Shown here: positions 8,151 to 16,477 of the stretch, in pieces
How the letters are laid out: each line of letters starts with the position of its first letter
How positions within the stretch are numbered: the stretch's first letter is position 1
Assembly (NCBI RefSeq): GCF_900109115.1
Contig: NZ_FNYV01000012.1
Span: 1-64,000 of the forward strand
Direction of reading: 5' to 3'
From: Micromonospora phaseoli
Lineage (GTDB): Bacteria; Actinomycetota; Actinomycetes; Mycobacteriales; Micromonosporaceae
DNA length: 64,000 nucleotides
The notes under the pieces: generated by a model
Database searches by the model: none
What the model was told of the DNA's origin: nothing
Seen by the model: only the letters and a program-made list of their open reading frames with translations
Translations under genes and position numbers: made by a program

Positions 8151-8244
8151 GGACAGCGGATCGTGAACGGCTCCCCGGGTTGATGTCAACCGCCCGGCCC
8201 TCGACGCACGCTGCGCTGGACAGCGATGCGAAGGGAAACACCAC

Positions 8245-9183
8245 ATGGCACGCAGAGAGGTTCTTCGACTGGCGGTCGCCACGGTCCTCGGCGCCGGGCT
8301 GGTGGCACCGTCGCCCGCCACGACGTGCGGCATGCCGGCTGGCTTCGTCGAGGCATACCCGGCGACGTCGGCCGCAATGAACGCGGCCGGCCGGCCGTAC
8401 TCCGGTTGGACGGCGCAGGGGCGGCAGTTCCTGTCCTTCGACCGGTGCGGCGACGGCAGCGTCGTCGAGGTCGTCGGCGACCTGGCCACCGCAGACCGGA
8501 TCGCAGTGCTGGTCCCCGGAGTGGGCACCGGTCTGTCCGACTTCGACCGCGGGTTGGGCGGCGTCGCCCACCGCGCTCCCGCCCGGCAGGCCCGGAACCT
8601 GCACACCGCGCTGAGCGACGCCGAACCGCACGCCCGGGTCGCGGTGCTGGCCTGGCTCGGCTACGACCCGCCGGACGGGGTCGCGGCGGCGGCATCCCAG
8701 GCCAGTGCCCGCCATGGCGCACGCACCCTCGGCGAGCAGTTGCGGGTGCTGGCCGCGCGGCGACCCGACGCCCGCGTCACGCTCGTCGGGCACAGCTACG
8801 GCGCGCTGGTCGCCGGGCTTGCCGCCGGCGACGCCCCACCACAGGTGACCGACCTGGTGAGCCTCGGCGGCGTCGGGGTGGGAGTGGACCGCGCCGAGCG
8901 ACTCGGTCGGATCCGGGTCTGGGCAGCCGAGGCGCCGAACGACTGGATCCGTCGCGTGCCACAGGTGCGGCTGCCCGGGCTGGGGCACGGGATCCGCCCG
9001 GGTGACCTGTCCTTCGGCGCGCGACAACTCCCGGTGGCTGCGACGACCGGCCACGACGGGTATCTCCTGCCCGGCGGGCCGACCCTGGCCGCGATCGCCA
9101 CGGTCGTGCTGTACGGCACCGCCGAACCGGCCGGTTCGCGGGCGGAGTCGCTCGGCATGCCAGCGACGGGAACGGCACGTTGA
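8245..9183 (+). CDS. Secreted alpha/beta hydrolase, DUF1023-type
   Basis: A 312-residue predicted exported hydrolase. An N-terminal RREVLRLAVATVLGAGLVAPSPAT segment (residues 3-26) looks like a signal peptide, with a cysteine (TTCGMP) just after it. The hydrolase core includes IAVLVPGVGTGLSDF and the nucleophile elbow VTLVGHSYGALVAG, in which the serine is the nucleophile. VLAWLGYDPP and the C-terminal GHDGYLLPGG are typical of the DUF1023 branch. The substrate is unknown. An AAGGGA box precedes the ATG. The stop codon overlaps the TTG start of the acyltransferase gene, so the two form an operon. Confidence 0.82.
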   Translation: MARREVLRLAVATVLGAGLVAPSPATTCGMPAGFVEAYPATSAAMNAAGRPYSGWTAQGRQFLSFDRCGDGSVVEVVGDLATADRIAVLVPGVGTGLSDFDRGLGGVAHRAPARQARNLHTALSDAEPHARVAVLAWLGYDPPDGVAAAASQASARHGARTLGEQLRVLAARRPDARVTLVGHSYGALVAGLAAGDAPPQVTDLVSLGGVGVGVDRAERLGRIRVWAAEAPNDWIRRVPQVRLPGLGHGIRPGDLSFGARQLPVAATTGHDGYLLPGGPTLAAIATVVLYGTAEPAGSRAESLGMPATGTAR

Positions 9184-10295
9184 ACGATCAACTCACCGCG
9201 CACCGTGACCCTGCCATCGACGGGCTACGGGCGTACGCGGTCGTCGGAGTGGTGCTCGGCCACTGGCTGGTCACCGGCCTGGTGCTCGACGCCGGGGGAA
9301 GCCTGACCCTGGCCAGCCCGCTGACCGCGATGCCGGCGCTGGCGCCGGTCAGCTGGGTGCTGCAGACCCTCGGGTTGTTCTTCTTCACCGCCGGGTACGC
9401 CTCGGGCCGCTCCGCCGCCCGGCATCCAGGCCCCGGCTGGCTATCCCGTCGGCTGCGCCGGTTGCTCCTGCCTGCGGTGGCGTTGCTCGGCACGGGTGCG
9501 GCCGTGCTGCTGGCCGCCACGGTGGCCGGCGTGTCGGACGACACCCTGTCGGTGGCGCTGACCCTCTCGCTCAGCCCGCTGTGGTTCCTGGCCCCGCTGC
9601 TCGCCCTGGTCCTGCTCACCGGCCCGTTACGCGCCGCGGTACGCCGGTGGGGCACGCCGCGCTGCGCGGTCACCGCGACGGGCGTGGTGGGCGCGGTCGA
9701 CCTGGCCGCCCGGCTGCTGCCTGCCGGCAGCGAGCCACCACCGGTGACCGTGCTGGCCGCGTGGGCGGTGCCCTACCTGCTGGGCCTGGCCCACGCCGAG
9801 GGCCGGCTGACCGGCAGGCACGATGCGGCCCGGCTGGTCGCCATCGGCGTGGCCGGCCTCGCCACGGTCCTCGTCCTGCGCTACCCGGTCAGCGCGGTCG
9901 GCGTGCCCGGAGACGGCCGGTCCAACCTGGATCCGCCGTCCCTGCTGGTGGTGGCGCTCGCGGTCACCCAGGTCGGGCTCGGCCTGCTGGCCCGGCCCGC
10001 GCTGGCCCGGCTGCCGCGCCACCCGCTGCCCGGCCGGCTGGTCCACGAGATCAACCGGCACGCGGTCCGGATCTACCTCTGGCACCAACCGGTGCTGGTC
10101 GCACTGGCCGTGCTCGTGGCGCGCGCCGGGTCCGCCCAGCCGGGCCTGCACAACAGTCCCGATGGCCCGACCTGGCTGCTGGCCCGGGTCGGCTGGCTGC
10201 CGGTCCTGGCGGTGACCCTGGCCATCCTGGTCCACCGACGCCGCAGCGCACCCGCGCCGTCCCCCGGACCGGCAGTCGAGGCGGCCGGCGGCTGA
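9180..10295 (+). CDS. Acyltransferase-3 family integral membrane protein
   Basis: A 371-residue polytopic protein with about ten hydrophobic segments. The N-terminus DPAIDGLRAYAVVGVVLGHW carries the DGLRA...H signature of the acyltransferase-3/OafA-NodX family, in which the histidine is thought to be catalytic. A second block LGLFFFTAGYASGRSA follows, and YLWHQPVLVAL lies near the C-terminus. Such enzymes O-acylate cell-surface glycans, lipids or secondary metabolites; the acceptor here is unknown. It starts with TTG at 9180, overlapping the preceding stop codon (TTGA). It is coupled to the secreted hydrolase, so acyl-group turnover on a surface molecule is a possible shared role. Confidence 0.82.
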   Translation: MNDQLTAHRDPAIDGLRAYAVVGVVLGHWLVTGLVLDAGGSLTLASPLTAMPALAPVSWVLQTLGLFFFTAGYASGRSAARHPGPGWLSRRLRRLLLPAVALLGTGAAVLLAATVAGVSDDTLSVALTLSLSPLWFLAPLLALVLLTGPLRAAVRRWGTPRCAVTATGVVGAVDLAARLLPAGSEPPPVTVLAAWAVPYLLGLAHAEGRLTGRHDAARLVAIGVAGLATVLVLRYPVSAVGVPGDGRSNLDPPSLLVVALAVTQVGLGLLARPALARLPRHPLPGRLVHEINRHAVRIYLWHQPVLVALAVLVARAGSAQPGLHNSPDGPTWLLARVGWLPVLAVTLAILVHRRRSAPAPSPGPAVEAAGG

Positions 10296-10409
10296 CGGCC
10301 CCCCGGCGGTGGGCCGATCGGCCGAGTGCGTCCCGTGCCGGGCACGGGTGTACGCTGATCACCGTTTGCGGGCCGTTCGGCGGCCCGCCCCGCCCGGCCC
10401 CCGACCGCA

Positions 10410-10442
10410 GGAGGTGATCGCTGTGCCAGATAGCGATCCTCC
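10410..10442 (+). ncRNA. Hairpin sequestering a perfect Shine-Dalgarno, leader-like
   Basis: GGAGG-TG-ATCGCT (10410-10422) pairs over 11 bp with AGCGAT-CCTCC (10432-10442), leaving a 2-nt bulge and a 9-nt loop that contains the GTG start of a 17-codon ORF. The consensus Shine-Dalgarno is therefore buried in the stem. A GC hairpin (GGGCCG-TTC-CGGCCC-like) lies about 40 nt upstream. It could be a regulatory leader or simply a terminator for the acyltransferase gene. Confidence 0.35.
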
Positions 10443-10476
10443 CAGTCGTGGCCGGGCCGACCGCCAGCCACGCTGA
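10423..10476 (+). CDS. Possible 17-residue leader peptide
   Basis: A GTG start 8 nt after a perfect AGGAGGTGA box opens a 17-codon frame rich in Pro, Arg and Asp (ending RADRQPR), closed by TGA at 10474-10476. Codon use is not strongly GC3-biased, so coding status rests mainly on the Shine-Dalgarno. It lies in the 367-bp gap between the acyltransferase gene and the 28-codon microprotein. The rest of that gap (10477-10662) is C-rich and shows no supported gene. Confidence 0.3.
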   Translation: MPDSDPPSRGRADRQPR

Positions 10477-10662
10477 GCACTGCTCCGCCTGAGCTGGCAC
10501 CGCTCCCCGCGCCCCCCGCCCCCGCCACCGGCGTCCCCGTCGGTGCGGCTCGGCCGGCGGGTGCCACCGGAAGCCCCCGGTCACGACTTCGTGTGTGTGC
10601 GTTCTGATCAATTCCTGCGGTCCGCCCTGCCCCGGGCCGCCGTCGCCACTCCGGAGCCTGTC

Positions 10663-10749
10663 ATGAGCCGCTACGTCGCCCCGCTGGGCTTCACCCTCGC
10701 CGCCGTCTGGGTGGCCGTCCTCTTCGTCCTGGCCAGCGGCACCCACTGA
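10663..10749 (+). CDS. 28-residue single-pass membrane microprotein
   Basis: A 28-codon ORF with ATG at 10663 encodes a short basic N-terminus (MSRY) followed by one hydrophobic segment, FTLAAVWVAVLFVLA, and a polar end. All 28 codons end in G or C, whereas the same frame upstream of the ATG has many A/T third positions, which marks the ATG as the true start. A weak CCGGAG precedes it. The function is unknown. It is convergent with the VWA/DUF58/MoxR operon. Confidence 0.55.
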   Translation: MSRYVAPLGFTLAAVWVAVLFVLASGTH

Positions 10750-10760
10750 CCGCCCGCGCT

Positions 10761-11711
10761 TCAGAGCATCCGGGAGGACCAGAGGAGGCTCAGGGCGCCG
10801 GCGCACAACGCCAGCAGCAACGCCGCCCCGGCGTACCACTGGGTGATCTCCCTCGGCTCGGTGCGGAAACCGACGGAGCTGCCCATGTCCTGGTACACCT
10901 GCTTCAGCTCGCTGACCGTGGTCGCCTCGTAGAAGTAGCCCTCGGTGGTCTCGGCCAACTCCGCGAGGGCGAGCCGATCCACCGGCACCCGCTGCAACTG
11001 TCCGCCGATGTCGACGTGGCCGACATCGGTGCCGAAGGCGATGGTGGAGACCGGCACGTTCGCCGCCTGAGCCGCCGCGGCCGCCTCCTCCACCGACCGG
11101 CCGGCCGTGCGGAAGCCGTCGGAGAGCAGCACGATCCGGGCCGGCGGGATTCCCGCCGCGCCGTCGGCCGGCACCGAGCGGATCGCCTCCAGGCAGGTGA
11201 AGACCGCCTCACCGGTCGCTGTCGCCTCGGCCAACACCAGCCCGTCGATGGCGCTGGTCACCGCCGGGCGGTCCTTGGTCGGCGACACCAGCACGTTGGC
11301 CGACTTGGCGAACGAGACCAACCCCACGTTGTACGTCTCGGGCAGCTCCGCCACGAACTGCTTGGCCGCCTCCTGCGCGGCCTCCAGCCGGTTCGGTGGC
11401 ACGTCGTCGGCCTGCATGGACAACGACACGTCGATGGCCAGCATGATCGTGGCCCGTTCCAGCGGCTCCCGGGTGTCCATCGCCGGCCGGGCCAGCGCAC
11501 CCGCCAACACCAGCAGGGCCAGCAGGAACGCCGTGGCCGGCACGTGCCGGCGCCAGCCGAGGCCCTTCGGCGCCACGGTGCGCAACAGATCCACGTTGGT
11601 GAACCGCAGCGCGTAGTCCCGGCGGCGCAGCTGCCGCCAGACGTACAGCGCGGCGAGGGCGAGTACCGGCAGCACGGCCAGCAGCCACCACGGTTGCAAC
11701 AGTCGAATCAT
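10761..11711 (-). CDS. VWA-domain membrane protein (BatA-like)
   Basis: A 316-residue protein with an N-terminal membrane segment (WWLLAVLPVLALAALYVW), a second at about residues 59-74, and one at the C-terminus (YAGAALLLALCAGALSLLW). Between them lies a von Willebrand factor A domain with an intact MIDAS motif DVSLSMQ (residues 94-98), VGLVSFAKSA and ARIVLLSDGFRTAG. It is the distal member of a MoxR-DUF58-VWA set. MoxR ATPases of this type are thought to act as chaperones with VWA partners. The start at 11711 overlaps the DUF58 stop codon (ATGA). Confidence 0.9.
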   Translation of the reverse strand: MIRLLQPWWLLAVLPVLALAALYVWRQLRRRDYALRFTNVDLLRTVAPKGLGWRRHVPATAFLLALLVLAGALARPAMDTREPLERATIMLAIDVSLSMQADDVPPNRLEAAQEAAKQFVAELPETYNVGLVSFAKSANVLVSPTKDRPAVTSAIDGLVLAEATATGEAVFTCLEAIRSVPADGAAGIPPARIVLLSDGFRTAGRSVEEAAAAAQAANVPVSTIAFGTDVGHVDIGGQLQRVPVDRLALAELAETTEGYFYEATTVSELKQVYQDMGSSVGFRTEPREITQWYAGAALLLALCAGALSLLWSSRML

Positions 11712-12712
11712 CTCGTCGTCCCTCGGGTGCGGGCGTGCCGCTGCGCGGCCACGAAACGCACCATGTCCAGCAGCCAGTCTCGGTCCGTACGCAGGCGCAG
11801 GTGGGCGGCGCCAGCGGAGCGCATCGCGGCGGAGATCTCCGCGCGCTGGGCGGCGGCGGCCGCGGCGTAGCGGTGTCGCAGGCTCGGATCGGCGGTCTGC
11901 ACCTCGTGCAGCTCGCCGGTCTCCGGGTCGACCACCGGGAGCACCCCGACGTCGGGCAGCTCCAGCTCCCGCGGGTCGACCACCTCGATCGCCAGCACGT
12001 CGTGGCGCACCCGCAGCTTGCGCAGCGGACGCGCCCACTGCGCCGGTGGAGCGAGGAAGTCGGAGATGACCACCGCGACGCCACGCCGCCGGGGCGGCCG
12101 GTTGAGCATCTCGACCAGCGCGCCGAGATCACCTCGGCCCGGCCGGATCTCGGTGCCGGCGATGGCGCGCAGCATGCCCTGCGCCTCCTTGCGTCCGGAG
12201 CGGGCGGGCAGCCGGACCAGCCGGCCCGGGCCCGCAACCGGCGGTACCGCCCGTCGGCCGCGCCGGGGCGCCGGGGCGTCACCGCCGCTGCCCACCACCG
12301 CCCCGATCCGGTTGCCGCCCCGCACGGTCAGGTGAGTGATCGCCGCCGCCGCCGCGACCACCACGTCCCGCTTGAGCCACCGGCCGGTGCCGAAGTCCAG
12401 GCTCGCCGAGAGGTCCACCGCCAGCCAGGTCTCCAGCTCACGGTCGGCCACCGTACGCCGCACGTGGGGTGTGGTGGTGCGGGCCGTGACCGGCCAGTCC
12501 ATCCGGCGCACGTCATCGCCGGGGCGGTACTCACGCGACTCACCCGCCTCGCTGCCCGGCCCGGGCAGCAGACCGGCGTAGTCGCCCTGCAACAGCCCGT
12601 CGAGCTTGCGGGTGACCAGCAGTTGCAGCCGGGCGAGCACCGCACCGGAACGGTCGGTGGCCACGTCCGGTGGGCGACCCCGATCGCCGGGTCGAGGGGT
12701 GGTCGAGGTCAC
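11708..12712 (-). CDS. DUF58 domain-containing protein
   Basis: A 334-residue soluble protein. The DUF58 signature is clear in SREYRPGDDVRRMDWPVTART, followed by a degenerate VWA-like fold (LAVDLSASLDFGTG, VAVVISDFLAPP, LAIEVVDPRELELPDVG). It is encoded between moxR and the VWA gene and is overlapped by both, consistent with co-translation of a single complex. The GTG at 12712 overlaps the MoxR stop codon as GTGA and is preferred; a second GTG at 12730 would add six residues. The molecular role of DUF58 proteins is not established. Confidence 0.9.
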   Translation of the reverse strand: MTSTTPRPGDRGRPPDVATDRSGAVLARLQLLVTRKLDGLLQGDYAGLLPGPGSEAGESREYRPGDDVRRMDWPVTARTTTPHVRRTVADRELETWLAVDLSASLDFGTGRWLKRDVVVAAAAAITHLTVRGGNRIGAVVGSGGDAPAPRRGRRAVPPVAGPGRLVRLPARSGRKEAQGMLRAIAGTEIRPGRGDLGALVEMLNRPPRRRGVAVVISDFLAPPAQWARPLRKLRVRHDVLAIEVVDPRELELPDVGVLPVVDPETGELHEVQTADPSLRHRYAAAAAAQRAEISAAMRSAGAAHLRLRTDRDWLLDMVRFVAAQRHARTRGTTR

Positions 12713-13815
12713 GGCCGCGGCCCGGGCCACCCCGAGGTCGGGGCCACGGCGCCGGGCGGCGGCGTGGCCTGCTGCCGGGGCGCCACCGACGGCAGCGGGA
12801 TGGTCGACATCACCCGGTGCACCACATGGTCGGCCGGCACGTCGTCGGCGAGCGCGTCGTAGCTGAGCACCAGCCGGTGCCGCAGGATGTCCGGCGCGAT
12901 GTCCTGCACGTCCTGCGGCAGGGCGTAGTCGCGTCCGCGCAGCAGCGCCAGCGCCCGGGTCGCCCGGACCAGCCCGAGCGAGGCACGTGGGCTGGCACCG
13001 TACTGGATCAGTTGCGCCACGTCGGGCATGCCGTGCTCGGCCGGCGTACGCGTGGCCAGCACCAGCCGGACCGCGTAGTCGACCAGCGCGTTGTGCACGA
13101 AGACCTGGTCGGCCTTGTGTTGCAGGGCGATCAGATCGGCGGTGTCGAACACGGCGGTGGGCTCGGGCGGAGCCACGCCCATCCGGTAGACGATCTCCCG
13201 TTCCTCGGCGTCGGTCGGGTAACCCACGATGATCTTCATCAGGAAGCGGTCCCGCTGCGCCTCCGGCAACGGGTAGACCCCCTCCTGCTCGATCGGGTTC
13301 TGGGTCGCCATCACCAGGAACGGGTTGGGCACCCGGTGGGTCTCACCGCCGATGGAGACCTGCCGTTCGCTCATCACCTCCAGCAGCGCCGACTGCACCT
13401 TGGCCGGCGCCCGGTTGATCTCGTCGGCGAGCAGGAAGTTGACGAAGACCGGGCCCAACTCCACGTCGAACTTCTCGCTGGACTGGCGGTAGATCCGGGT
13501 ACCCATGATGTCGGCCGGCACCAGGTCCGGGGTGAACTGCACCCGGGCGAACGACCCGCCGACCACCTCGGCGAGGGTCTCCACCGCGAGGGTCTTGGCC
13601 ACCCCGGGCACGCCCTCCAGCAGGCAGTGGCCCCGGGCGAGCAGCGCGACGAACATCCGCTCGATCATCCGGTCCTGCCCGACGATCACCTTCTTGATCT
13701 CGAACAACGCCCGCTCCAGCAGCGTGGCGTCCTGCGCCGGGGTGGTCGGCGGCGCTGGCGCCTGCGGTTGCGCTCCGTTCGGCGTCGGGGCGTCGGGCGT
13801 GGTCGGCTGGGCCAC
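12709..13815 (-). CDS. MoxR family AAA+ ATPase
   Basis: A 368-residue AAA+ ATPase with a Pro/Ala/Gln-rich N-terminal tail of about 30 residues. Walker A is LLEGVPGVAKTLAVE and Walker B is FLLADEINRAPAKVQSALLE; sensor 1 lies in FLVMATQNPIEQEGVYPLPEAQRDRF. The C-terminal lid includes PRASLGLVRATRALAL. It is the first gene of the moxR-DUF58-VWA operon. A GTG at 13815 is chosen because GGAGG lies 6 nt upstream; longer frames exist but run into the upstream promoter region. Confidence 0.95.
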   Translation of the reverse strand: MAQPTTPDAPTPNGAQPQAPAPPTTPAQDATLLERALFEIKKVIVGQDRMIERMFVALLARGHCLLEGVPGVAKTLAVETLAEVVGGSFARVQFTPDLVPADIMGTRIYRQSSEKFDVELGPVFVNFLLADEINRAPAKVQSALLEVMSERQVSIGGETHRVPNPFLVMATQNPIEQEGVYPLPEAQRDRFLMKIIVGYPTDAEEREIVYRMGVAPPEPTAVFDTADLIALQHKADQVFVHNALVDYAVRLVLATRTPAEHGMPDVAQLIQYGASPRASLGLVRATRALALLRGRDYALPQDVQDIAPDILRHRLVLSYDALADDVPADHVVHRVMSTIPLPSVAPRQQATPPPGAVAPTSGWPGPRP

Positions 13816-14051
13816 TGGTCCTCCACAGCGTGATCGGTCGTCGCGGCGTGTGCGGTACCAAGCCTCGCATGCCCGGCTGAGTACCGACGGAGGGAGCGAC
13901 CGAATTCCGCCACGCCGTCCCGGGACCGGCGAATCGCCGATCACCAGTGGACAGAAGCGGCCCCCGCGTGTGTACCATTCATCCGTCGCCGGGCGGCTTC
14001 CCCCGTGGCCGCCCGGCGCTCACTTTTCCCCGTCGCCATAGACTGGCCGGG

Positions 14052-14342
14052 ATGAACGCACCTGACACCATCGCCGAGGCCCCGATCTGTTCGGCCCGCG
14101 GGTGTCGTGCCCCGGCCGTCTGGTCACTGCGCTGGAACAATCCCCGCCTGCACCCGCCCGAGCGGCGCAAGACGTGGCTCGCCTGCGAAACGCACCGCTC
14201 GACCCTCGGCGACTTCCTCGCCGCGCGCAGCTTCCTGCGTGAGGTCGCCCCGCTGGCCGAATCGCCTACGCTCGAAGAGTGGACGCCTACAACGGAACCG
14301 CAGTCGCGAACGGAAAGCCGGCCCGGTGAGCGCGAGGAGTGA
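14052..14342 (+). CDS. Small Cys-rich protein, possible zinc-binding
   Basis: A 96-residue protein with Cys13 and Cys18 (PICSARGCRAPA), and Cys45 and His48 (WLACETHRS), a spacing that fits one zinc site. It also has a conserved WSLRWNNPRLH stretch. I recognise the family as a conserved actinobacterial protein that commonly precedes PH-domain membrane proteins, but its function is unknown. The start codon lies 7 nt after TAGACT with no Shine-Dalgarno sequence, so it is probably leaderless. The C-terminal 20 residues are encoded by a duplicated repeat (14305-14387) and may be non-conserved. Confidence 0.75.
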   Translation: MNAPDTIAEAPICSARGCRAPAVWSLRWNNPRLHPPERRKTWLACETHRSTLGDFLAARSFLREVAPLAESPTLEEWTPTTEPQSRTESRPGEREE

Positions 14343-14387
14343 GCTTGCGAGCCCCGCAGGCGCGAACGGAAGCCGGCCCGGTGAGCG
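14305..14387. repeat. Imperfect direct repeat spanning a gene junction
   Basis: The 28-bp stretch that begins CGCGAACGGAAAGCC at 14305 recurs at 14361-14387 with one A missing. The spacer is a GAGGAGTGAGCTTGCGAGCC-type sequence. The two copies straddle the stop codon of the Cys-rich protein and the GTG start of the next gene, so the duplication altered the junction and makes both ends uncertain. Confidence 0.75.
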
Positions 14388-14920
14388 ATGACGCACCCGG
14401 CGGCCCGCCGCCGACACCGTCGGCCGTGCCGACCAGCCCGCTCGAACCGTGGCCGGACACCGTCCGGTGGCAGTCGATCTCGACAGACCTGATCTGGGTG
14501 GAGCTGCTGCGCCTGGTCGCCGGGGTGGCCGTCGTCTCGACCGTGCTCGGCGTCGGCTGGGCGCTCACCGACTCGTGGCCGTTCGGCGTGGCGCTCGCCG
14601 CCGTCCTGCTGTTCGCCGTCTGGCGGGCGGTGACCATCGTCCGGGCGGTACGCGCCTGGGGCTACGCCGAACGTGAGGACGACCTGCTGGTCCGGCACGG
14701 ACTGCTGGTCCGCCGGCTGTCGATCGTCCCGTACTCCCGGATGCAGTTCGTCGACGTCAGCGCGGGGCCGCTGGAGCGGGCGTTCAACCTGGCCACCGTG
14801 CAGCTGCACACCGCCGCCGCGGCGAGCGACGCCCGGGTTCCCGGCCTGCGGCCGGCGGAGGCGTCCCGGCTGCGTGACCGCCTCACCGCGCTCGGCGAGG
14901 ACCGGGCGGAAGGGCTTTGA
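14381..14920 (+). CDS. PH domain-containing membrane protein (bPH2, YdbS-like)
   Basis: A 179-residue protein with a polar, Pro-rich N-terminus, two closely spaced hydrophobic segments (LLRLVAGVAVVSTVLGVGWAL and FGVALAAVLLFAVWRAV) and one bacterial PH (bPH2) domain. That domain includes WGYAEREDDLLVRHGLLVRR, LSIVPYSRMQFVDVSAGPLER and FNLATVQLHTAAA. YdbS/YdbT-type pairs are membrane proteins of unknown biochemical role. GTG at 14381 is chosen; a GTG at 14339 that overlaps the preceding stop codon would add 14 residues. It overlaps the next gene (TTGA). Confidence 0.85.
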   Translation: MSDDAPGGPPPTPSAVPTSPLEPWPDTVRWQSISTDLIWVELLRLVAGVAVVSTVLGVGWALTDSWPFGVALAAVLLFAVWRAVTIVRAVRAWGYAEREDDLLVRHGLLVRRLSIVPYSRMQFVDVSAGPLERAFNLATVQLHTAAAASDARVPGLRPAEASRLRDRLTALGEDRAEGL

Positions 14921-16434
14921 GCGGCCCGGCCGCCCCGGGCCCGGAACACACTCCGCCCGCCCCCGGCGACATCCGGCCCGCACCCGGGGACGCACCACCC
15001 GCCCCCGGCGAGACTCCACCCGCCCTCGGTGACGTGCCGCCTGCCCCCGGGAACGCACCACCGCCGTTGCCGCCGTACCCACCCGGCGGCTGGGCCGGAC
15101 CGCCGCCGGACGACATGACGACGCGGCAGCGGCTGCACCCGTTGAGCCCCGCCCTGCACGGCGCGAAGTCCCTGGTGGTGGTCATCGCCGGGCTGTCCTG
15201 GTCGACGCTGTCCCGGGTCGGGTTCGGCTGGTTCGTGGCGATGGTGGTCGTGCTCGCCCTCGGCGCGAGCGTGCTGGCCGTGGTCAGTTGGTACAACACC
15301 GGATACCAGGTCGTCGGCCGGGAGCTGCGCATCCACGAGGGGCTGCTGTGGCGACGCACCCGGGCGATCCCGCTGGAACGGCTCCAGGCCGTCGAGGTGG
15401 TCCGGCCGCTGCTCGCCCAGCTCACCGGCCTGGCGGAGCTGCGACTGGAGGTGGTCGGCGGCGGCAAGACCGAGGCGCCGCTGGCCTTCCTCAGTGTCGC
15501 CGAGGCGGCGGCCCTGCGGCAGCGCCTGCTGGCCCTGGCCGGCCGTCCCACCGCCGCCGCAGCGGCCGGCGGCGCGCAGGCGCAGCAGCCGGTACCGGCC
15601 GGAGCCGAGACGTCCGCGCCGGCCGGCCGCCCGCTACACGCGGTACGCAACCGGGACCTGCTGATCAGCCAGCTGCTGACTCCACAGGCGTTCCTGCTGC
15701 CGTTCGGTGTGGCCTTCGTGGCGACGCAGTTCCTGTCGGAGGGTTCCTGGTCCTTCATCGCGGTGGCGAGCACGCTCACCGCGATGGCGGGCGTACTGCT
15801 GCAACCCGTCCGCCGGGTCCTCGACGACTGGCGGTTCCAGCTGGCCCGCGACGACGACCGGCTGCGGATCCGCAACGGCCTGCTGGAGACCAGAGTGCAG
15901 ACCGTACCGCTGCACCGGGTACAGACCGTCGGGGTGACCTGGCCGCTGCTCTGGCGGTTCAAGGGCTGGCTCCGGCTGCGCCTGGAGGTGGCCGGCTACT
16001 CCGCGGGCGAGCTCGACGGACGCAACCGGCCGGATCGGCTGCTCCCCGTCGGTGACCAGCCGACCGGCGAGGCGATCGTCGCCGAGGTGCTACCGGGGGT
16101 CGCGCTGTCGTCGCTGCCGCTGAGCCCACCGCCGACCCGGGCCCGCTGGGTCAACCCGCTGAGCCGCCAGGTTCTCGGCGCCGGCCTGACCGAGCAGGTC
16201 TTCGTCGTACGCTCCGGACTGCTCACCCGCCGGCTGACGATCGTGCCGTACGCCCGGTTCCAGAGCGTGCGGGTGGTGCAGGGGCCGGTGCAGCGCCTGC
16301 TCGGGCTGGCGACCGTGCACGCCGACACCGCTGGCGGCTCCGGCGCGGCAGCGGTGGACCGGGACATCGCGGACGCCTGGGCGCTGGCAGCAGAGTTGAC
16401 CACCCGCTCCCAGATCGCCCGCCGCAACTCCTAG
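14917..16434 (+). CDS. Triple PH-domain membrane protein (bPH2, YdbT-like)
   Basis: A 505-residue protein. The first 60 residues are Pro-rich with a PAPGD-type repeat. Paired membrane segments at about residues 85-128 and 255-290 precede bPH2 domains with the repeated pattern seen in VVGRELRIHEGLLWRRTRAI, LRIRNGLLETRVQTVPLHRV and FVVRSGLLTRRLTIVPYARF. The last domain resembles that of the upstream single-PH protein. Coupling through TTGA overlap with that gene supports a shared complex in the membrane. The substrate or lipid partner is unknown. Confidence 0.87.
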   Translation: MSGPAAPGPEHTPPAPGDIRPAPGDAPPAPGETPPALGDVPPAPGNAPPPLPPYPPGGWAGPPPDDMTTRQRLHPLSPALHGAKSLVVVIAGLSWSTLSRVGFGWFVAMVVVLALGASVLAVVSWYNTGYQVVGRELRIHEGLLWRRTRAIPLERLQAVEVVRPLLAQLTGLAELRLEVVGGGKTEAPLAFLSVAEAAALRQRLLALAGRPTAAAAAGGAQAQQPVPAGAETSAPAGRPLHAVRNRDLLISQLLTPQAFLLPFGVAFVATQFLSEGSWSFIAVASTLTAMAGVLLQPVRRVLDDWRFQLARDDDRLRIRNGLLETRVQTVPLHRVQTVGVTWPLLWRFKGWLRLRLEVAGYSAGELDGRNRPDRLLPVGDQPTGEAIVAEVLPGVALSSLPLSPPPTRARWVNPLSRQVLGAGLTEQVFVVRSGLLTRRLTIVPYARFQSVRVVQGPVQRLLGLATVHADTAGGSGAAAVDRDIADAWALAAELTTRSQIARRNS

Positions 16435-16477
16435 CCGGCGTGACGCGGGGGTCGGGCGGGAGCGGTCCGGCGGGGGA

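Noticed and set aside
10423..10749. In-frame TGA between the short leader ORF and the microprotein, as possible selenocysteine
   Set aside because: No SECIS-like element is apparent; the frame between has poor GC3, and the microprotein's own ATG has a clear change in codon bias.
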